A stretch of 64,000 bases of DNA from Streptomyces sp. NBC_01788 (GCF_035917575.1 NZ_CP109090.1:6014001-6078000), one strand, 5' to 3'. Counted from the stretch's first letter, positions 43,620-53,418 are shown. A program made the numbers and translations. The notes: generated by a model from the letters alone, not told the origin.

Positions 43620-45557
43620 GTGCCGCTGCTGACCCGCATCAGGGGACCGCGCGATCTGGACCGGCTCAGCCTGGAGGAGCTGGACCAGCTGGCGCAGGAG
43701 ATCCGGACCTTCCTCGTCACCGAGGTCTCCAAGACCGGCGGCCACCTCGGCCCCAACCTGGGTGTGGTGGAGCTGACCATCGCCCTGCACCGCGTCTTCC
43801 AGTCGCCCAAGGACAAGGTGCTGTGGGACACCGGCCACCAGTCCTACGTGCACAAGCTGCTCACCGGCCGCCAGGACTTCTCCAAGCTGAAGATGAAGGG
43901 CGGCCTGTCCGGCTACCCCTCGCAGGCCGAGTCCGAGCACGACGTCATCGAGAACAGCCACGCCTCGACCGTGCTGGGCTGGGCCGACGGCATCGCCAAG
44001 GCCAACCAGCTCCTTGAGCGGGACAGCCACGTCGCCGCGGTCATCGGTGACGGCGCGCTGACCGGCGGCATGGCCTGGGAGGCGCTGAACAACATCGCCG
44101 ACGCCAAGGACCGCCCGCTCGTCATCGTCGTCAACGACAACGAGCGCTCCTACGCCCCGACCATCGGCGGCCTCGCCAACCACCTGGCGACCCTGCGCAC
44201 CACCGACGGCTACGAGCGCTTCCTGGCCCGCACCCGTGAGGTGCTCGAGCGCACCCCGGTCGTCGGCAGACCGCTGTACGAGACCCTGCACGGCGCCAAG
44301 AAGGGCCTGAAGGACTTCATCGCCCCGCAGGGCATGTTCGAGGACCTGGGCCTGAAGTACGTGGGCCCCATCGACGGCCACGACATCGAGGCCCTGGAGT
44401 CGGCGCTGGCCCGCGCCAAGCGGTTCGGCGGTCCCGTCATCGTGCACTGCCTCACCGAGAAGGGCCGCGGCTACCAGCCCGCCCTCCAGGACGAGGCCGA
44501 CCGCTTCCACGCCGTGGGGAAGATCCACCCCGACACCGGGCTGCCGATCGCCACCTCCGGCGCCGACTGGACCTCCGTCTTCGGTGACGAGATGGTCAGG
44601 CTCGGCAAGGAGCGGAAGGACATCGTCGCCATCACCGCGGCCATGCTCCAGCCGGTCGGCCTGGACAAGTTCGCCAAGGCCTTCCCGGACCGGGTCTACG
44701 ACGTCGGCATCGCCGAGCAGCACGGCGCCGTGTCCGCGGCCGGCCTCGCCCACGCCGGCGTGCATCCCGTCTTCGCCGTCTACGCCACCTTCCTCAACCG
44801 CGCCTTCGACCAGGTTCTGATGGACGTGGCCCTGCACAAGTGCGGGGTCACCTTCGTCCTGGACCGGGCCGGTGTCACCGGCACCGACGGCGCCTCCCAC
44901 AACGGCATGTGGGACATGTCGATCCTTCAGGTCGTCCCGGGTCTGCGGCTGGCCGCCCCGCGCGACGCCGACCAGGTCCGCGCCCAGCTCCGCGAGGCCG
45001 TCGAGGTCGACGACGCGCCGACCGTGGTCCGCTTCTCCAAGGGCGCCGTCGGTCCCGCCGTACCCGCGGTGGGCCGCGTCGGCGGCATGGACGTACTGCG
45101 CGAGCCCGGCACCGAGACCCCGGACGTCCTGCTCGTCTCCGTCGGCGCCCTGGCCCCGATGTGTCTCGAGGTGGCCACGCTCCTCGACAAGCAGGGCATC
45201 ACCACCACCGTCGTCGACCCGCGCTGGGTCAAGCCCGTCGACGATGCCATGGCGCCGCTCGCCGCGCGGCATCGCGTGGTCGTCACCGTCGAGGACAACT
45301 CCCGTGTCGGCGGTGTCGGCTCGGCGATCGCCCAGGCCCTGCGGGACGCGGGCGTGGACGTGCCGCTGCGCGACTTCGGCATTCCGCCGCGCTTCCTCGA
45401 CCACGCCTCCCGCAACGAGGTGCTGGTGGAGATCGGACTGACCGCGCCGGACATCGCCCGTCAGGTCACGGGCCTGGTCTCCAAGCTGGACGGCCGGTTC
45501 GAGCGGCCGGAGGCCGAGACGGGGGTCGACGCGGCGGTGCAGTCCGCGCGCGACTGA
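43620..45557 (+). CDS. dxs: 1-deoxy-D-xylulose-5-phosphate synthase
   Basis: 645-residue cytoplasmic thiamine-diphosphate enzyme making DXP from pyruvate and glyceraldehyde-3-phosphate, the entry step of the MEP isoprenoid pathway. Seen: [18 protein letters not shown], the ThDP motif GDGALTGG through NDN ([13 protein letters not shown]), the transketolase-like pyrimidine domain [17 protein letters not shown] with the catalytic glutamate, and [18 protein letters not shown] 43620 has AAGGAGG about 6 nt upstream. Single-gene unit between two terminators, just after the xylose operon; this order is conserved in S. coelicolor (SCO6013, from memory). Confidence 0.96.
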   Translation: MPLLTRIRGPRDLDRLSLEELDQLAQEIRTFLVTEVSKTGGHLGPNLGVVELTIALHRVFQSPKDKVLWDTGHQSYVHKLLTGRQDFSKLKMKGGLSGYPSQAESEHDVIENSHASTVLGWADGIAKANQLLERDSHVAAVIGDGALTGGMAWEALNNIADAKDRPLVIVVNDNERSYAPTIGGLANHLATLRTTDGYERFLARTREVLERTPVVGRPLYETLHGAKKGLKDFIAPQGMFEDLGLKYVGPIDGHDIEALESALARAKRFGGPVIVHCLTEKGRGYQPALQDEADRFHAVGKIHPDTGLPIATSGADWTSVFGDEMVRLGKERKDIVAITAAMLQPVGLDKFAKAFPDRVYDVGIAEQHGAVSAAGLAHAGVHPVFAVYATFLNRAFDQVLMDVALHKCGVTFVLDRAGVTGTDGASHNGMWDMSILQVVPGLRLAAPRDADQVRAQLREAVEVDDAPTVVRFSKGAVGPAVPAVGRVGGMDVLREPGTETPDVLLVSVGALAPMCLEVATLLDKQGITTTVVDPRWVKPVDDAMAPLAARHRVVVTVEDNSRVGGVGSAIAQALRDAGVDVPLRDFGIPPRFLDHASRNEVLVEIGLTAPDIARQVTGLVSKLDGRFERPEAETGVDAAVQSARD

Positions 45558-45581
45558 CCACCGGGACCTCCCCGACGCGGT

Positions 45582-45626
45582 ACGGGCCGGTCGCTCCCCC
45601 TCTTACGGGTGGCGCGACCGGCCCGT
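45582..45626 (+). terminator. dxs terminator
   Basis: 13-bp stem ACGGGCCGGTCGC / GCGACCGGCCCGT with a 19-nt loop. Confidence 0.8.
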
Positions 45627-45730
45627 CTGCGTGAACCTGCGAGTGCCGGGGCATACGCATCCCCAGCTCTCTCGATCATGCCGAGCAGTGGCGAGCCGGG
45701 TCGAGGACGACAAGCAGGGGAGGTCACGCC

Positions 45731-47242
45731 GTGAGCAGCACGCTCTTTCGGACCAAGAACGTCGAGCAGTCGATCCAGGACACCGAGGAACCCGAGCACG
45801 CGCTCAGAAAATCCCTGTCCGCCCTCGATCTGACGGTCTTCGGCGTCGGCGTCATCATCGGCACCGGCATCTTCGTCCTCACCGGCACGGCGGCCAGGAA
45901 CACCGCCGGCCCCGCCGTCTCGCTGTCCTTCGTCGTCGCCGGTGTGGTCTGCGCGCTCGCCGCGCTGTGCTACGCGGAGTTCGCCTCCACGGTCCCGGTG
46001 GCCGGCTCCGCCTACACCTTCTCCTACGCCTCGCTCGGCGAGTTCCCCGCCTGGATCATCGGCTGGGACCTGGTCCTCGAACTCGCGCTCGGCACGGCGG
46101 TGGTCGCCGTCGGATGGTCCGGCTACATCCACTCGCTGCTCGACAACGCGGGCTGGCACCTGCCCGAATACCTCAGCGGGCGTGACACGGCGTCCGGCTT
46201 CGGCTTCGACATCCTCGCCGCCCTCCTGGTCCTGGTCATCACCGTCATCCTCGTACTCGGCATGAAGCTCTCCGCGCGGGTCACCTCGGTCGTCGTGGCC
46301 ATCAAGGTGGCCGTCGTGCTCGTGGTGATCATCGCGGGCGCCTTCTTCATCAAGGGCGGCAACTACGACCCGTTCATCCCGAGTCCGCAGCCGGTGCCCG
46401 CGGGCGGCAACCTCAAGGCACCCCTCATCCAGCTGATGTTCGGCTGGGCGCCCTCGAACTTCGGCGTCATGGGCATCTTCACGGCCGCGTCCGTCGTCTT
46501 CTTCGCCTTCATCGGCTTCGACGTGGTCGCCACGGCGGCCGAGGAGACCCGCAATCCGCAGCGCGACGTGCCGCGCGGCATCCTCGGCTCGCTGATCATC
46601 TGCACCGTCCTGTACGTCGCCGTGTCGATCGTCGTCACCGGGATGCAGAAGTACAGCGCGCTGTCCATCGACGCGCCGCTCGCCGACGCCTTCAAGTCCA
46701 CCGGGCATCCGTGGTACTCGGGCCTGATCAGCTTCGGCGCGGCCATCGGCCTGACCACCGTGTGCATGATCCTGCTCCTGGGCCAGGCGCGGGTCTTCTT
46801 CGCGATGAGCCGGGACGGACTGCTGCCCCGCTTCTTCTCGCACACCCACCCGCGGTTCCGCACCCCGTACCGGCCGACCATCCTGCTCGGCGTGATCATC
46901 GCCGTCGTCGCGGGGTTCACCAGCCTGAGCGAACTGGCCGAACTCGTGAACATCGGCACCCTGTTCGCGTTCATCGTCGTCGCGATCAGCGTGATCATCC
47001 TGCGCAACACCCGGCCCGACCTGCCCCGCGCCTTCCGCACCCCCTGGGTCCCGGTGATCCCGGTCCTCTCCGTCTGCGCCTGCCTCTGGCTGATGGTCAA
47101 CCTCCCCGCCGAGACCTGGCTCCGCTTCGCCATCTGGATGGTCGTCGGATTCGTCGTGTACTTCCTCTACGGCCGCAAGCACAGCAGGCTCGCCGAACGC
47201 CAGGCACAGGAGCGCCGCACGGCGGGCGGCGGCACCTCCTAG
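45731..47242 (+). CDS. Amino-acid permease, cationic amino-acid transporter type (APC)
   Basis: 503-residue permease with about 12 to 14 membrane segments. Starts with LRKSLSALDLTVFGVGVIIG, a classic APC N-terminal motif (GVGVIIGTGIF), and has FIGFDVVATAAEETRNPQRD in the middle, as in the partial gene at the left edge of the window. Basic tail YGRKHSRLAERQ. GTG 45731 is preceded by GGGGAGG. It is monocistronic and followed by a textbook terminator. Probable substrates are cationic amino acids, though this is not certain. Confidence 0.88.
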   Translation: MSSTLFRTKNVEQSIQDTEEPEHALRKSLSALDLTVFGVGVIIGTGIFVLTGTAARNTAGPAVSLSFVVAGVVCALAALCYAEFASTVPVAGSAYTFSYASLGEFPAWIIGWDLVLELALGTAVVAVGWSGYIHSLLDNAGWHLPEYLSGRDTASGFGFDILAALLVLVITVILVLGMKLSARVTSVVVAIKVAVVLVVIIAGAFFIKGGNYDPFIPSPQPVPAGGNLKAPLIQLMFGWAPSNFGVMGIFTAASVVFFAFIGFDVVATAAEETRNPQRDVPRGILGSLIICTVLYVAVSIVVTGMQKYSALSIDAPLADAFKSTGHPWYSGLISFGAAIGLTTVCMILLLGQARVFFAMSRDGLLPRFFSHTHPRFRTPYRPTILLGVIIAVVAGFTSLSELAELVNIGTLFAFIVVAISVIILRNTRPDLPRAFRTPWVPVIPVLSVCACLWLMVNLPAETWLRFAIWMVVGFVVYFLYGRKHSRLAERQAQERRTAGGGTS

Positions 47243-47258
47243 GGTCTTTCGTTGCCGG

Positions 47259-47298
47259 ACGGGCCCGGGTTCCTCGCCGACGAGGAACCCGGGCCCGT
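47259..47298 (+). terminator. Rho-independent terminator of the permease gene
   Basis: 18-bp perfect stem ACGGGCCCGGGTTCCTCG with its complement over a CCGA loop, followed by TTTT. Confidence 0.95.
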
Positions 47299-47344
47299 TT
47301 TCTGTGGGCGCGAGAACAACCGGAGTTCATCTTCCCGACAACCG

Positions 47345-47397
47345 TTGACTATGGACATCCCTGTACCTACGATCTCGCTTGTCCATGGTTGTCCATA
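47345..47397 (+). promoter_or_regulatory. Promoter and operator of the RbsK-RbsCBA-RbsD-DeoC operon
   Basis: -35 TTGACT (47345-47350), 17 bp, -10 TACGAT (47368-47373), an excellent HrdB-type promoter. TGTCCAT occurs three times around it: inverted as ATGGACA at 47351-47357 in the spacer, and direct at 47380-47386 and 47390-47396, 10 bp apart, over the expected transcription start. Likely operator for the GntR regulator encoded at the end of the operon. Confidence 0.65.
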
Positions 47398-47414
47398 CAC
47401 AAAGCGGTGCGCCC

Positions 47415-48332
47415 ATGAAGATCGCGGTTGTCGGAAGTTATGGAGCCGGCCTCACCATGCGGGTCCCCAAGGCCCCCGCCGCCGGTGAGACCGTCTCGGG
47501 CGGGGTGTTCGATCCCGGCCCCGGCGGCAAGGGCAGCAACCAGGCCATCGCCGCCGCCCGGCTGGGGGCCGAGGTCTCGCTGCTGACCGCCGTGGGCGAC
47601 GACGACTTCGGCCGCTCCGCACGCGAGTTGTGGCAGCGCGAAGGGGTCGGCGCCGAGCATGTGCTGACCGCCGGGGCCCCCACGATGGTCGGCTTCATCC
47701 TGGTCGAACCGTCCGGGGAGAACCGCATCGCCATCGCACCGGGCGCCCTGGACGAACTGGACGCCGCTGCCGTCGAACCCTTCCGCGCCGAGATCGCCTC
47801 CGCCGACATCCTGGTCGTGTCGATGGAGATCCCCGAGGAGGCCGTGGCCGCCGCGCTCCGTCTGGGCCGTGAGACCGGTACGCGGACCCTGCTGAACCCC
47901 GCGCCCGCCCGTCCGCTTCCCGACGAGTGCTGGCCGCTCATCGACGTGATCACGCCGAACCAGACGGAGGCGCCCGTCCTCCTCGGCCTCGACGAGGGTC
48001 ACGGGCTCAGCGACGAGGAACTGGTCCACGCCCTGCGGGAACGCACCGGGGGCGCCGCCGTCCTCACCCGGGGTGGCGAGGGCGCCCTGATCGCCCAGGC
48101 CTCCGGGGTGACCGCGGTGCCACCGCACCCGGCCGGGACGGTCGTCGACACCACGGGCGCCGGCGACTCCTTCACCGCCGCCCTCGCCGTCGCCCTCGCC
48201 GAAGGGCAGCCCCTCGACCGGGCGGCCCGGTTCGCCGCCGCCGCGGGCGCCCACACCGTGACGATCGCGGGCGTCGTCCCCGCCCTGCCCACCCGAGACC
48301 AGCTGAACGCCCGGATTGGAAGAACCCCGTGA
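47415..48332 (+). CDS. PfkB/ribokinase-family sugar kinase
   Basis: 305-residue cytoplasmic kinase. The ribokinase signatures are present: PGPGGKGSNQAIAAARLGAE (about 35-55), LNPAPARPLPDECWPLIDVI, TPNQTEA and DTTGAGDSFTAALAVALAEG with the catalytic aspartate. However, the N-terminal GSINADH of true ribokinase, whose Asn and Asp contact ribose, reads GSYGAGL here; both residues are glycine. The substrate is therefore probably a related sugar such as a deoxy-pentose, not ribose. ATG 47415 has only a weak SD, about 35 nt after the predicted transcription start. It overlaps the permease gene (GTGA). Confidence 0.88.
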   Translation: MKIAVVGSYGAGLTMRVPKAPAAGETVSGGVFDPGPGGKGSNQAIAAARLGAEVSLLTAVGDDDFGRSARELWQREGVGAEHVLTAGAPTMVGFILVEPSGENRIAIAPGALDELDAAAVEPFRAEIASADILVVSMEIPEEAVAAALRLGRETGTRTLLNPAPARPLPDECWPLIDVITPNQTEAPVLLGLDEGHGLSDEELVHALRERTGGAAVLTRGGEGALIAQASGVTAVPPHPAGTVVDTTGAGDSFTAALAVALAEGQPLDRAARFAAAAGAHTVTIAGVVPALPTRDQLNARIGRTP

Positions 48333-49366
48333 CCTCGACGACCTCGAAACCCCCGACCGCCGCGGCGCCGTCGGCCACCGGACCGGCACGACAGGCCCCG
48401 CTCGCGTTGCGCAGGCTGCTGCACGCACGCGAGGCCGGCGTCTTCGCCGCGCTCGTCCTGCTCTTCCTGCTGGGCACCGTGCTCTCGCCGACCTTCGCCC
48501 AGTCCGACAACCTGCTCTCGGTGGGGCAGCAGATCGCGCAGATCGGCATCATGGCCGTCGGTGCGACCTTCGTGATCCTCAACGGCGAGATCGACCTCTC
48601 GGTCGGCTCGACCTACGCCCTGTCCGCGATCTCCACCGGCCTGCTCATCTCGGACGGCTGGAGCTGGCCCGCGGCGATGCTCGTCGGACTGGCCGTGGGC
48701 GCCCTGGCCGGACTGCTCAACGGGCTGGCGGTGGTGGTCCTCGGCGTGCCGTCCTTCATCGTCACCCTCGGCACGCTCAGCGTCTTCCGCGGTATCGCCC
48801 TGCTCATCTCCGACGGGGCCCCGATCTCCCTGAGTTCCTCCCGGCCCGGGGTCGCGGAGTTCAACCTCCTCGGCCAGGGACGGCTCTTCGGGGTGGTCCC
48901 GATGCAGTTCGTCTTCTTCGCCGCCGTCGCCGCCCTCGGCGTGGTGCTGCTGTCCCGCTCCCGTTTCGGCTTCAACACCTACGCGGTCGGCGGCAACCAG
49001 GAGGCCGCCCGCCTCGTCGGCGTCAACGTCAAGCGGGTCAAGCTCACCGCGTTCGTCCTGTCCGGTTTCACCGCCGGCCTCGCCGGCGTACTCGGCCTGT
49101 CCTTCCTCTCCTATGTGCAGGGCGTGACCGGCCAGGGGCTGGAACTCACCGTCATCTCCGCCGTCATCATCGGCGGCGCGGCCCTCTTCGGCGGCTCCGG
49201 CACCATGTGGGGCACCGTCATCGGCGTCGCCTTCATCGGCCTGCTCCAGAACATCCTGAACATCAAGGGCATCTCCTCCTTCTGGCAGACCGTGGTCACC
49301 GGTCTCGTCATCGTCGCCGCCGTCGCGGCCGACACCTGGCAGCGCAAGCGCAAGACCCGCGCCTGA
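48329..49366 (+). CDS. Sugar ABC transporter permease, RbsC type
   Basis: 345-residue permease, eight to ten hydrophobic segments, with FVILNGEIDLSVGSTYALSA (about 75-95), the conserved CUT2 motif, and SRFGFNTYAVGGNQEAARLVG as the cytoplasmic loop. GTG 48329 overlaps the kinase stop. It works with the binding protein and ATPase encoded downstream. Confidence 0.9.
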   Translation: MTSTTSKPPTAAAPSATGPARQAPLALRRLLHAREAGVFAALVLLFLLGTVLSPTFAQSDNLLSVGQQIAQIGIMAVGATFVILNGEIDLSVGSTYALSAISTGLLISDGWSWPAAMLVGLAVGALAGLLNGLAVVVLGVPSFIVTLGTLSVFRGIALLISDGAPISLSSSRPGVAEFNLLGQGRLFGVVPMQFVFFAAVAALGVVLLSRSRFGFNTYAVGGNQEAARLVGVNVKRVKLTAFVLSGFTAGLAGVLGLSFLSYVQGVTGQGLELTVISAVIIGGAALFGGSGTMWGTVIGVAFIGLLQNILNIKGISSFWQTVVTGLVIVAAVAADTWQRKRKTRA

Positions 49367-49426
49367 CCGCCGCCCGCTTCCCACCTCACGCAGACGCAGA
49401 CTCACGGACACGACAAGGGAGTCACG

Positions 49427-50452
49427 ATGTCCCCGCGCACCCTCCTCAGATCCCTTTTTGCTGCGACGGCCGCAGCCGCGGCGCTCACCCTCACCGCGTG
49501 CGGCGCCGTCACCGCCGGCGACTCAGCCGGCTCGAGCGACGGCTCCTTCAAGCTCGCCCCGTACATCCAGCAGCGGGTCGACGACCACAAGCCGATGCGT
49601 ATCAAGCTGAGCTACCACGACCCGTCCCTCGCCTTCGCGACGCCGATCGGCGCGGGCATGAAGCGGGCCGGCAAGGAACTCGGGGCCGACGTCTCCCTCA
49701 TAGGCCCCACCGGCGGCGACGCCGCCAAGCAGGTCTCCGAGATCCAGACGCTCATCCAGCAGAAGGCCGTGGACGGGCTCGCCGTCTCCTCCGCCTCCAG
49801 CGACGCGCTGAAGCCGGTCATCAGCCAGGCCTACAAGGCGGGCATCCCGATCATCTCGTTCAACACCGACAACCCCGACTCCCAGCAGATGGGCTTCGTC
49901 GGCCAGGACCTCAAGGCCTCCGGCAAGGCCGAGGCCGAACAACTGCTCAAGGACCTCAAGGGCACCGGCAAGGACAAGTCCGTCGTCGTCTTCTCCGTGG
50001 ACACCGGCGCCGGCTGGTCGCACGACCGGTTCAACGGCTTCAAGGAGGGCCTGGCCGACAGTGATCTGAAGGTCGTCGGACCGGTGAACGTCGGCAACGA
50101 GCCCAACGCCGCGTACAACACCGTCGAGTCCACCATGTCCGGCCAGTCCGGTGTCGTGGCCGTCGCCGGGCTCGACTGCTGCTCGACCACGGCCGCCGCC
50201 AAGTGGGTGGCCCAGTCCGGACGCGCCGACGCCATCACCATGGGCGGCTTCGACCTGCTCACCCAGACCGCCGAGTACATCGACCGCGGGGTCCTGGACT
50301 TCACCATCAGCCAGAACCCGTCCGAGCAGGGCTACCAGGCGGTCAAGGTGCTGTACGACTTCCTCACCAAGGGCACCGAGATCGCCGGTGTGGACACCGG
50401 CGCGCAGTTCATCACCCGTAAGAACCTCGACGCCGCGACGGTGGAGGACTGA
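49427..50452 (+). CDS. Sugar-binding lipoprotein, RbsB type
   Basis: 341-residue extracytoplasmic binding protein. Signal with RTLLRSLFAATAAAAALTLT and lipobox LTACGA; a type I periplasmic-binding fold follows (IPIISFNTDNPDSQQMGFVG, VDTGAGWSHDRFNGFKEGL, AVAGLDCCSTTAAAKWVAQSG). ATG 49427 follows AAGGGAG. Its stop shares one base with the ATPase start (TGATG). It determines the specificity of the importer. Confidence 0.9.
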   Translation: MSPRTLLRSLFAATAAAAALTLTACGAVTAGDSAGSSDGSFKLAPYIQQRVDDHKPMRIKLSYHDPSLAFATPIGAGMKRAGKELGADVSLIGPTGGDAAKQVSEIQTLIQQKAVDGLAVSSASSDALKPVISQAYKAGIPIISFNTDNPDSQQMGFVGQDLKASGKAEAEQLLKDLKGTGKDKSVVVFSVDTGAGWSHDRFNGFKEGLADSDLKVVGPVNVGNEPNAAYNTVESTMSGQSGVVAVAGLDCCSTTAAAKWVAQSGRADAITMGGFDLLTQTAEYIDRGVLDFTISQNPSEQGYQAVKVLYDFLTKGTEIAGVDTGAQFITRKNLDAATVED

Positions 50453-52020
50453 TGAGCGCCGCCTCCCGCGACGCCGCCACGGGCGGCTCGGCGCCTCCCG
50501 GTGGCCCGCCCGCCGCCGTCCCGGCCGTCCGGATTCGCGGCCTGTCCCGCAACTTCGGTCCGGTCCGTGCCCTCGGCGACGTCTCCTTCGACGTCCCGGC
50601 CGGCGAGGTCACCGCCCTGCTGGGGGAGAACGGGGCCGGCAAGTCGACCCTGCTCAAGATCCTGGCCGGCCTCCAGCCGCCCAGCGACGGGAGCGTCACC
50701 GTCTTCGGCGAGGAGGTCACGTCCTTCGACCCGAGCACCATGCTCGGCCGGCACGGCGTCGCGATCGTCCCCCAGGAGCTGTCGCTGCTGCCCGACCGCA
50801 GCGTGGCGGAGAACGTGCTGAGCGGGGTCGAGCCGGGCAACCGCTGGTTCCCCTCCCGGCGCCGCATGCTGGAGCGCACCACCGAGCTCCTCGCCGAACT
50901 CGACCTCAGCCTGGACCCGAACGCCTCCGTGCGGACCCTGGACCTGGCCACCCAGCAGCTCATCGTGGTCGCCCGGTCCATCGCCCGGGGCTGCCGAGTG
51001 CTGATCCTGGACGAACCGACGGCCATGCTCACCCCGGCCGAGGCCGACCGGCTGTTCGCCCTGATGGACAAGCTCAAGGCGGCCGGGACGACCATGCTCT
51101 ACGTCTCCCACCGCATGCCCGAGGTCTTCCGCCTCGCCGACCACATCCAGGTGCTGCGCGACGGCACCCACGTCGCGTCCTGGCGGAGTGCGGACACCAC
51201 CCCCGACCAGGCGGTCGCCGCCATGGTCGGCCGTGAACTGGGCCAGTTCACCCGCCGCGCGGAGCGCAGCACCGAGTCCTCCGGCGAACCCGTTCTGAAG
51301 GTACGGGAGTTGAGTGGGCGTCGGCACAATGACGTCTCCTTCGACCTGCGCCCCGGCGAGATCCTGGGCGTGGCCGGACTGCCGGACTCCGGCCGGGTGG
51401 AGATGCTGCACAACCTCTTCGGCGGGGACCGGGGGACCGGCGGCACCGTGGAACTGCTGGGCAAGCCCTACGAACGGCGCGACCCGATCGCCAGCGTCGA
51501 ACGCCGGCTCGCGTTCGTGCCCGGCGAGCGCCGCGCCCAGGGGCTGCTGACCACCATGAGCGTCGGCGAGAACATCGGCGCGCTCACCACGAGGACCTTC
51601 AGCCGGTTCGGGCTCGTCCGCCGACGTGCCTTCGACACGAGCGCCGCCGACCAGGCGAAACAGCTGCGGGTCAAGACCGCCACCATGAACCAGCCCATCA
51701 CCAGCCTGTCCGGCGGCAACCAGCAGAAGGCCGTACTCGGACGCTGGCTGGCGATCAACCCCGATGTGCTGATCCTCGACGAGCCCACCCGCGGCGTGGA
51801 CATCGGGGCGAAGGCCGAGATCTACGAGCAGTTGTTCGCGCTCGCCCAGAAGGGCCTGGCGATCCTCTGCTCCTCCTCCGACCTGCCCGAACTGCTGACC
51901 CTGACCGACCGGATCGCCGTGATGAGCGAGGGCCGGCTGGTGAAAATCGTCGACACCGCGGAGGCGACCGAAGAATCCATCATGGCCCTCGCGACCGGAG
52001 CGACGCCGGCGGCGGCCTGA
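50452..52020 (+). CDS. Sugar ABC transporter ATP-binding protein, RbsA type (two domains)
   Basis: 522-residue duplicated ATPase. Domain 1: GENGAGKSTL, VLILDEPTAML; domain 2: GLPDSGRVEMLHNLF as a degenerate Walker A, SLSGGNQQKAVLGRWLA, LILDEPTRGVDIG. The degenerate second P-loop is usual in RbsA. The domain-1 signature LDLATQQLIVVARS lacks the SGG serine, also common in this family. Translationally coupled to the binding protein. Confidence 0.92.
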   Translation: MSAASRDAATGGSAPPGGPPAAVPAVRIRGLSRNFGPVRALGDVSFDVPAGEVTALLGENGAGKSTLLKILAGLQPPSDGSVTVFGEEVTSFDPSTMLGRHGVAIVPQELSLLPDRSVAENVLSGVEPGNRWFPSRRRMLERTTELLAELDLSLDPNASVRTLDLATQQLIVVARSIARGCRVLILDEPTAMLTPAEADRLFALMDKLKAAGTTMLYVSHRMPEVFRLADHIQVLRDGTHVASWRSADTTPDQAVAAMVGRELGQFTRRAERSTESSGEPVLKVRELSGRRHNDVSFDLRPGEILGVAGLPDSGRVEMLHNLFGGDRGTGGTVELLGKPYERRDPIASVERRLAFVPGERRAQGLLTTMSVGENIGALTTRTFSRFGLVRRRAFDTSAADQAKQLRVKTATMNQPITSLSGGNQQKAVLGRWLAINPDVLILDEPTRGVDIGAKAEIYEQLFALAQKGLAILCSSSDLPELLTLTDRIAVMSEGRLVKIVDTAEATEESIMALATGATPAAA

Positions 52021-52065
52021 AAACGCACAGTCCGACCTGCAAGAACCCACCGAAAGGAACCCACC

Positions 52066-52521
52066 GTGAAACGCTCCGGCATCCTCAACGCCGAACTGAG
52101 CGGGGCCCTGGCCACGCTCGGCCACACCGACCTGCTGCTGGTCGTGGACGCCGGCTTCCCCATCCCGCGGGACGCGCACCGCGTCGATCTCGCCCTCGCC
52201 GAGAACCTGCCGGACCTGCGGACGGTGCTCGGGCTCATCGCCGACGAACTGGTCGTCGAGGGCGTGGTCCGGGCCGAGGACGTCCCCACCCACAACCCCC
52301 GGCTGGACGCGTGGCTGCGCGAACGCTTCTCCGGCGCCGAGTTCACCACCCGTCCGCACGCGGAGGTCCTCGGCGAACTGGCCCGGCAGGCCAAGGTCGT
52401 CGTACGCACCGGAGCCTTCGAACCCTGGGGCAACATCGGTTTGTTCTGCGGCGTCGACGTCCCCAGGTGGTTCGGCGGCGAGGGCGTCGTCGTCCCGGAC
52501 CACTACGCGTCCAGGCTCTGA
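52066..52521 (+). CDS. RbsD/FucU-family sugar mutarotase/pyranase
   Basis: 151-residue cytoplasmic protein that interconverts pyranose/furanose or alpha/beta forms so the kinase receives its substrate. Visible: GILNAELSGALATLGHTDL with the catalytic histidine (about residue 20), VVDAGFPIPRDAHRVDLAL, and EPWGNIGLFCGV near the C-terminus with the aromatic/NIG motif of RbsD. GTG 52066 has GAAAGGAA 7 nt upstream. Its presence implies a pentose-like substrate for the operon. Confidence 0.9.
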   Translation: MKRSGILNAELSGALATLGHTDLLLVVDAGFPIPRDAHRVDLALAENLPDLRTVLGLIADELVVEGVVRAEDVPTHNPRLDAWLRERFSGAEFTTRPHAEVLGELARQAKVVVRTGAFEPWGNIGLFCGVDVPRWFGGEGVVVPDHYASRL

Positions 52522-52634
52522 GCCCCCGCCGGCCTGTACACCGCCCACCGGCCGGTACGCCGCCACGGCTCGTACGCGGCCGCCGGACCCCACGTCCCGG
52601 CTCCTGTTTTCCTGCGACGGCCCGTCCGTCGAAA

Positions 52635-52661
52635 GCACCCGGCGGCCGATTCGCCGGGTGC
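52635..52661 (+). terminator. Hairpin between rbsD-like and deoC-like genes
   Basis: GCACCCGGCG / CGCCGGGTGC, 10 bp, 7-nt loop; probably an attenuating or stabilising element inside the operon. Confidence 0.5.
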
Positions 52662-52692
52662 CCCACCGCCCTCCACACAGGGAGATCACTCC

Positions 52693-53406
52693 GTGTCCAC
52701 CACGACCGCCATCGCAGCCGAACTCGACCTCACCCCTGCCGAGTTGGCTCCCTACATCCAGCACACCAAGATCGATCCGGATGCGACCCGCGACGACATG
52801 GTCGCCCACGCCCAGGAGGCGGTCACCCACGGTTTCAACGCCGCGATGGTTCCCGCGTCCTGGCTGCCCGTCGTGGCGGCCGAACTGCGCGGCACCGGGG
52901 TCGGAGTGGCCTCCGCCCTGGACTTCCCGACCGTCGGCGTCATGACCAGCGCGGGCAAGGCCGCCGAGGCCGCGGAGATAGCCCGGCTCGGCGCGACCCA
53001 GCTCGACATCGGCGTCCAGATCGGCTGGCTCAAGAGCGGCCGCTACGACGACTTCCGCGAGGACATCGCGGGCGTGGTCCGGGCCTCGGGCCTGCCCGTC
53101 AAGGTCATGCTGGAACTGCCGCTGCTCACCGACGACGAGAAGGAGGCCGCCGTCGAGCTCGCCATGGAGGCGGGCGCCGCCTTCCTGAAGAACGCCAGCA
53201 GCGGACAGATCGAGACTGCGAATCCGACGAGCGTTCGCTACCTTGTTGACCGGGCGCGGAACGGGGTTCAGGTGAAGGCGTCCGGGTCCATCAAGACCTA
53301 CCGGCAGGGCCTGGAACTCCTGCGCGCGGGTGCCTCCCTGCTCGGGACCAGCGCCGGCCTGGCGATCGTGGCCGACACCGGTGACGAGTCGACCGTCAGC
53401 TACTGA
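52693..53406 (+). CDS. DeoC/DERA-like class I aldolase
   Basis: 237-residue TIM-barrel aldolase. The N-terminal IQHTKIDPDATRDDM corresponds to the usual DHTxL-P-T entry of deoxyribose-phosphate aldolase. The Schiff-base lysine is expected in AGAAFLKNASSGQIE, where canonical DERA has K-T-S-T-G-F; lysine is kept, but the T-S-T-G phosphate/substrate loop is changed to N-A-S-S-G. The second lysine lies in VQVKASGSIKTY. LIYR-like proton-relay aspartate region VMLELPLLTDDEKEAAVELA. It would cleave the phosphorylated sugar to an aldehyde plus a triose phosphate. GTG 52693 follows GGGAG. A terminator follows, before the regulator gene. Confidence 0.82.
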   Translation: MSTTTAIAAELDLTPAELAPYIQHTKIDPDATRDDMVAHAQEAVTHGFNAAMVPASWLPVVAAELRGTGVGVASALDFPTVGVMTSAGKAAEAAEIARLGATQLDIGVQIGWLKSGRYDDFREDIAGVVRASGLPVKVMLELPLLTDDEKEAAVELAMEAGAAFLKNASSGQIETANPTSVRYLVDRARNGVQVKASGSIKTYRQGLELLRAGASLLGTSAGLAIVADTGDESTVSY

Positions 53407-53418
53407 CCGGCCACTGCC

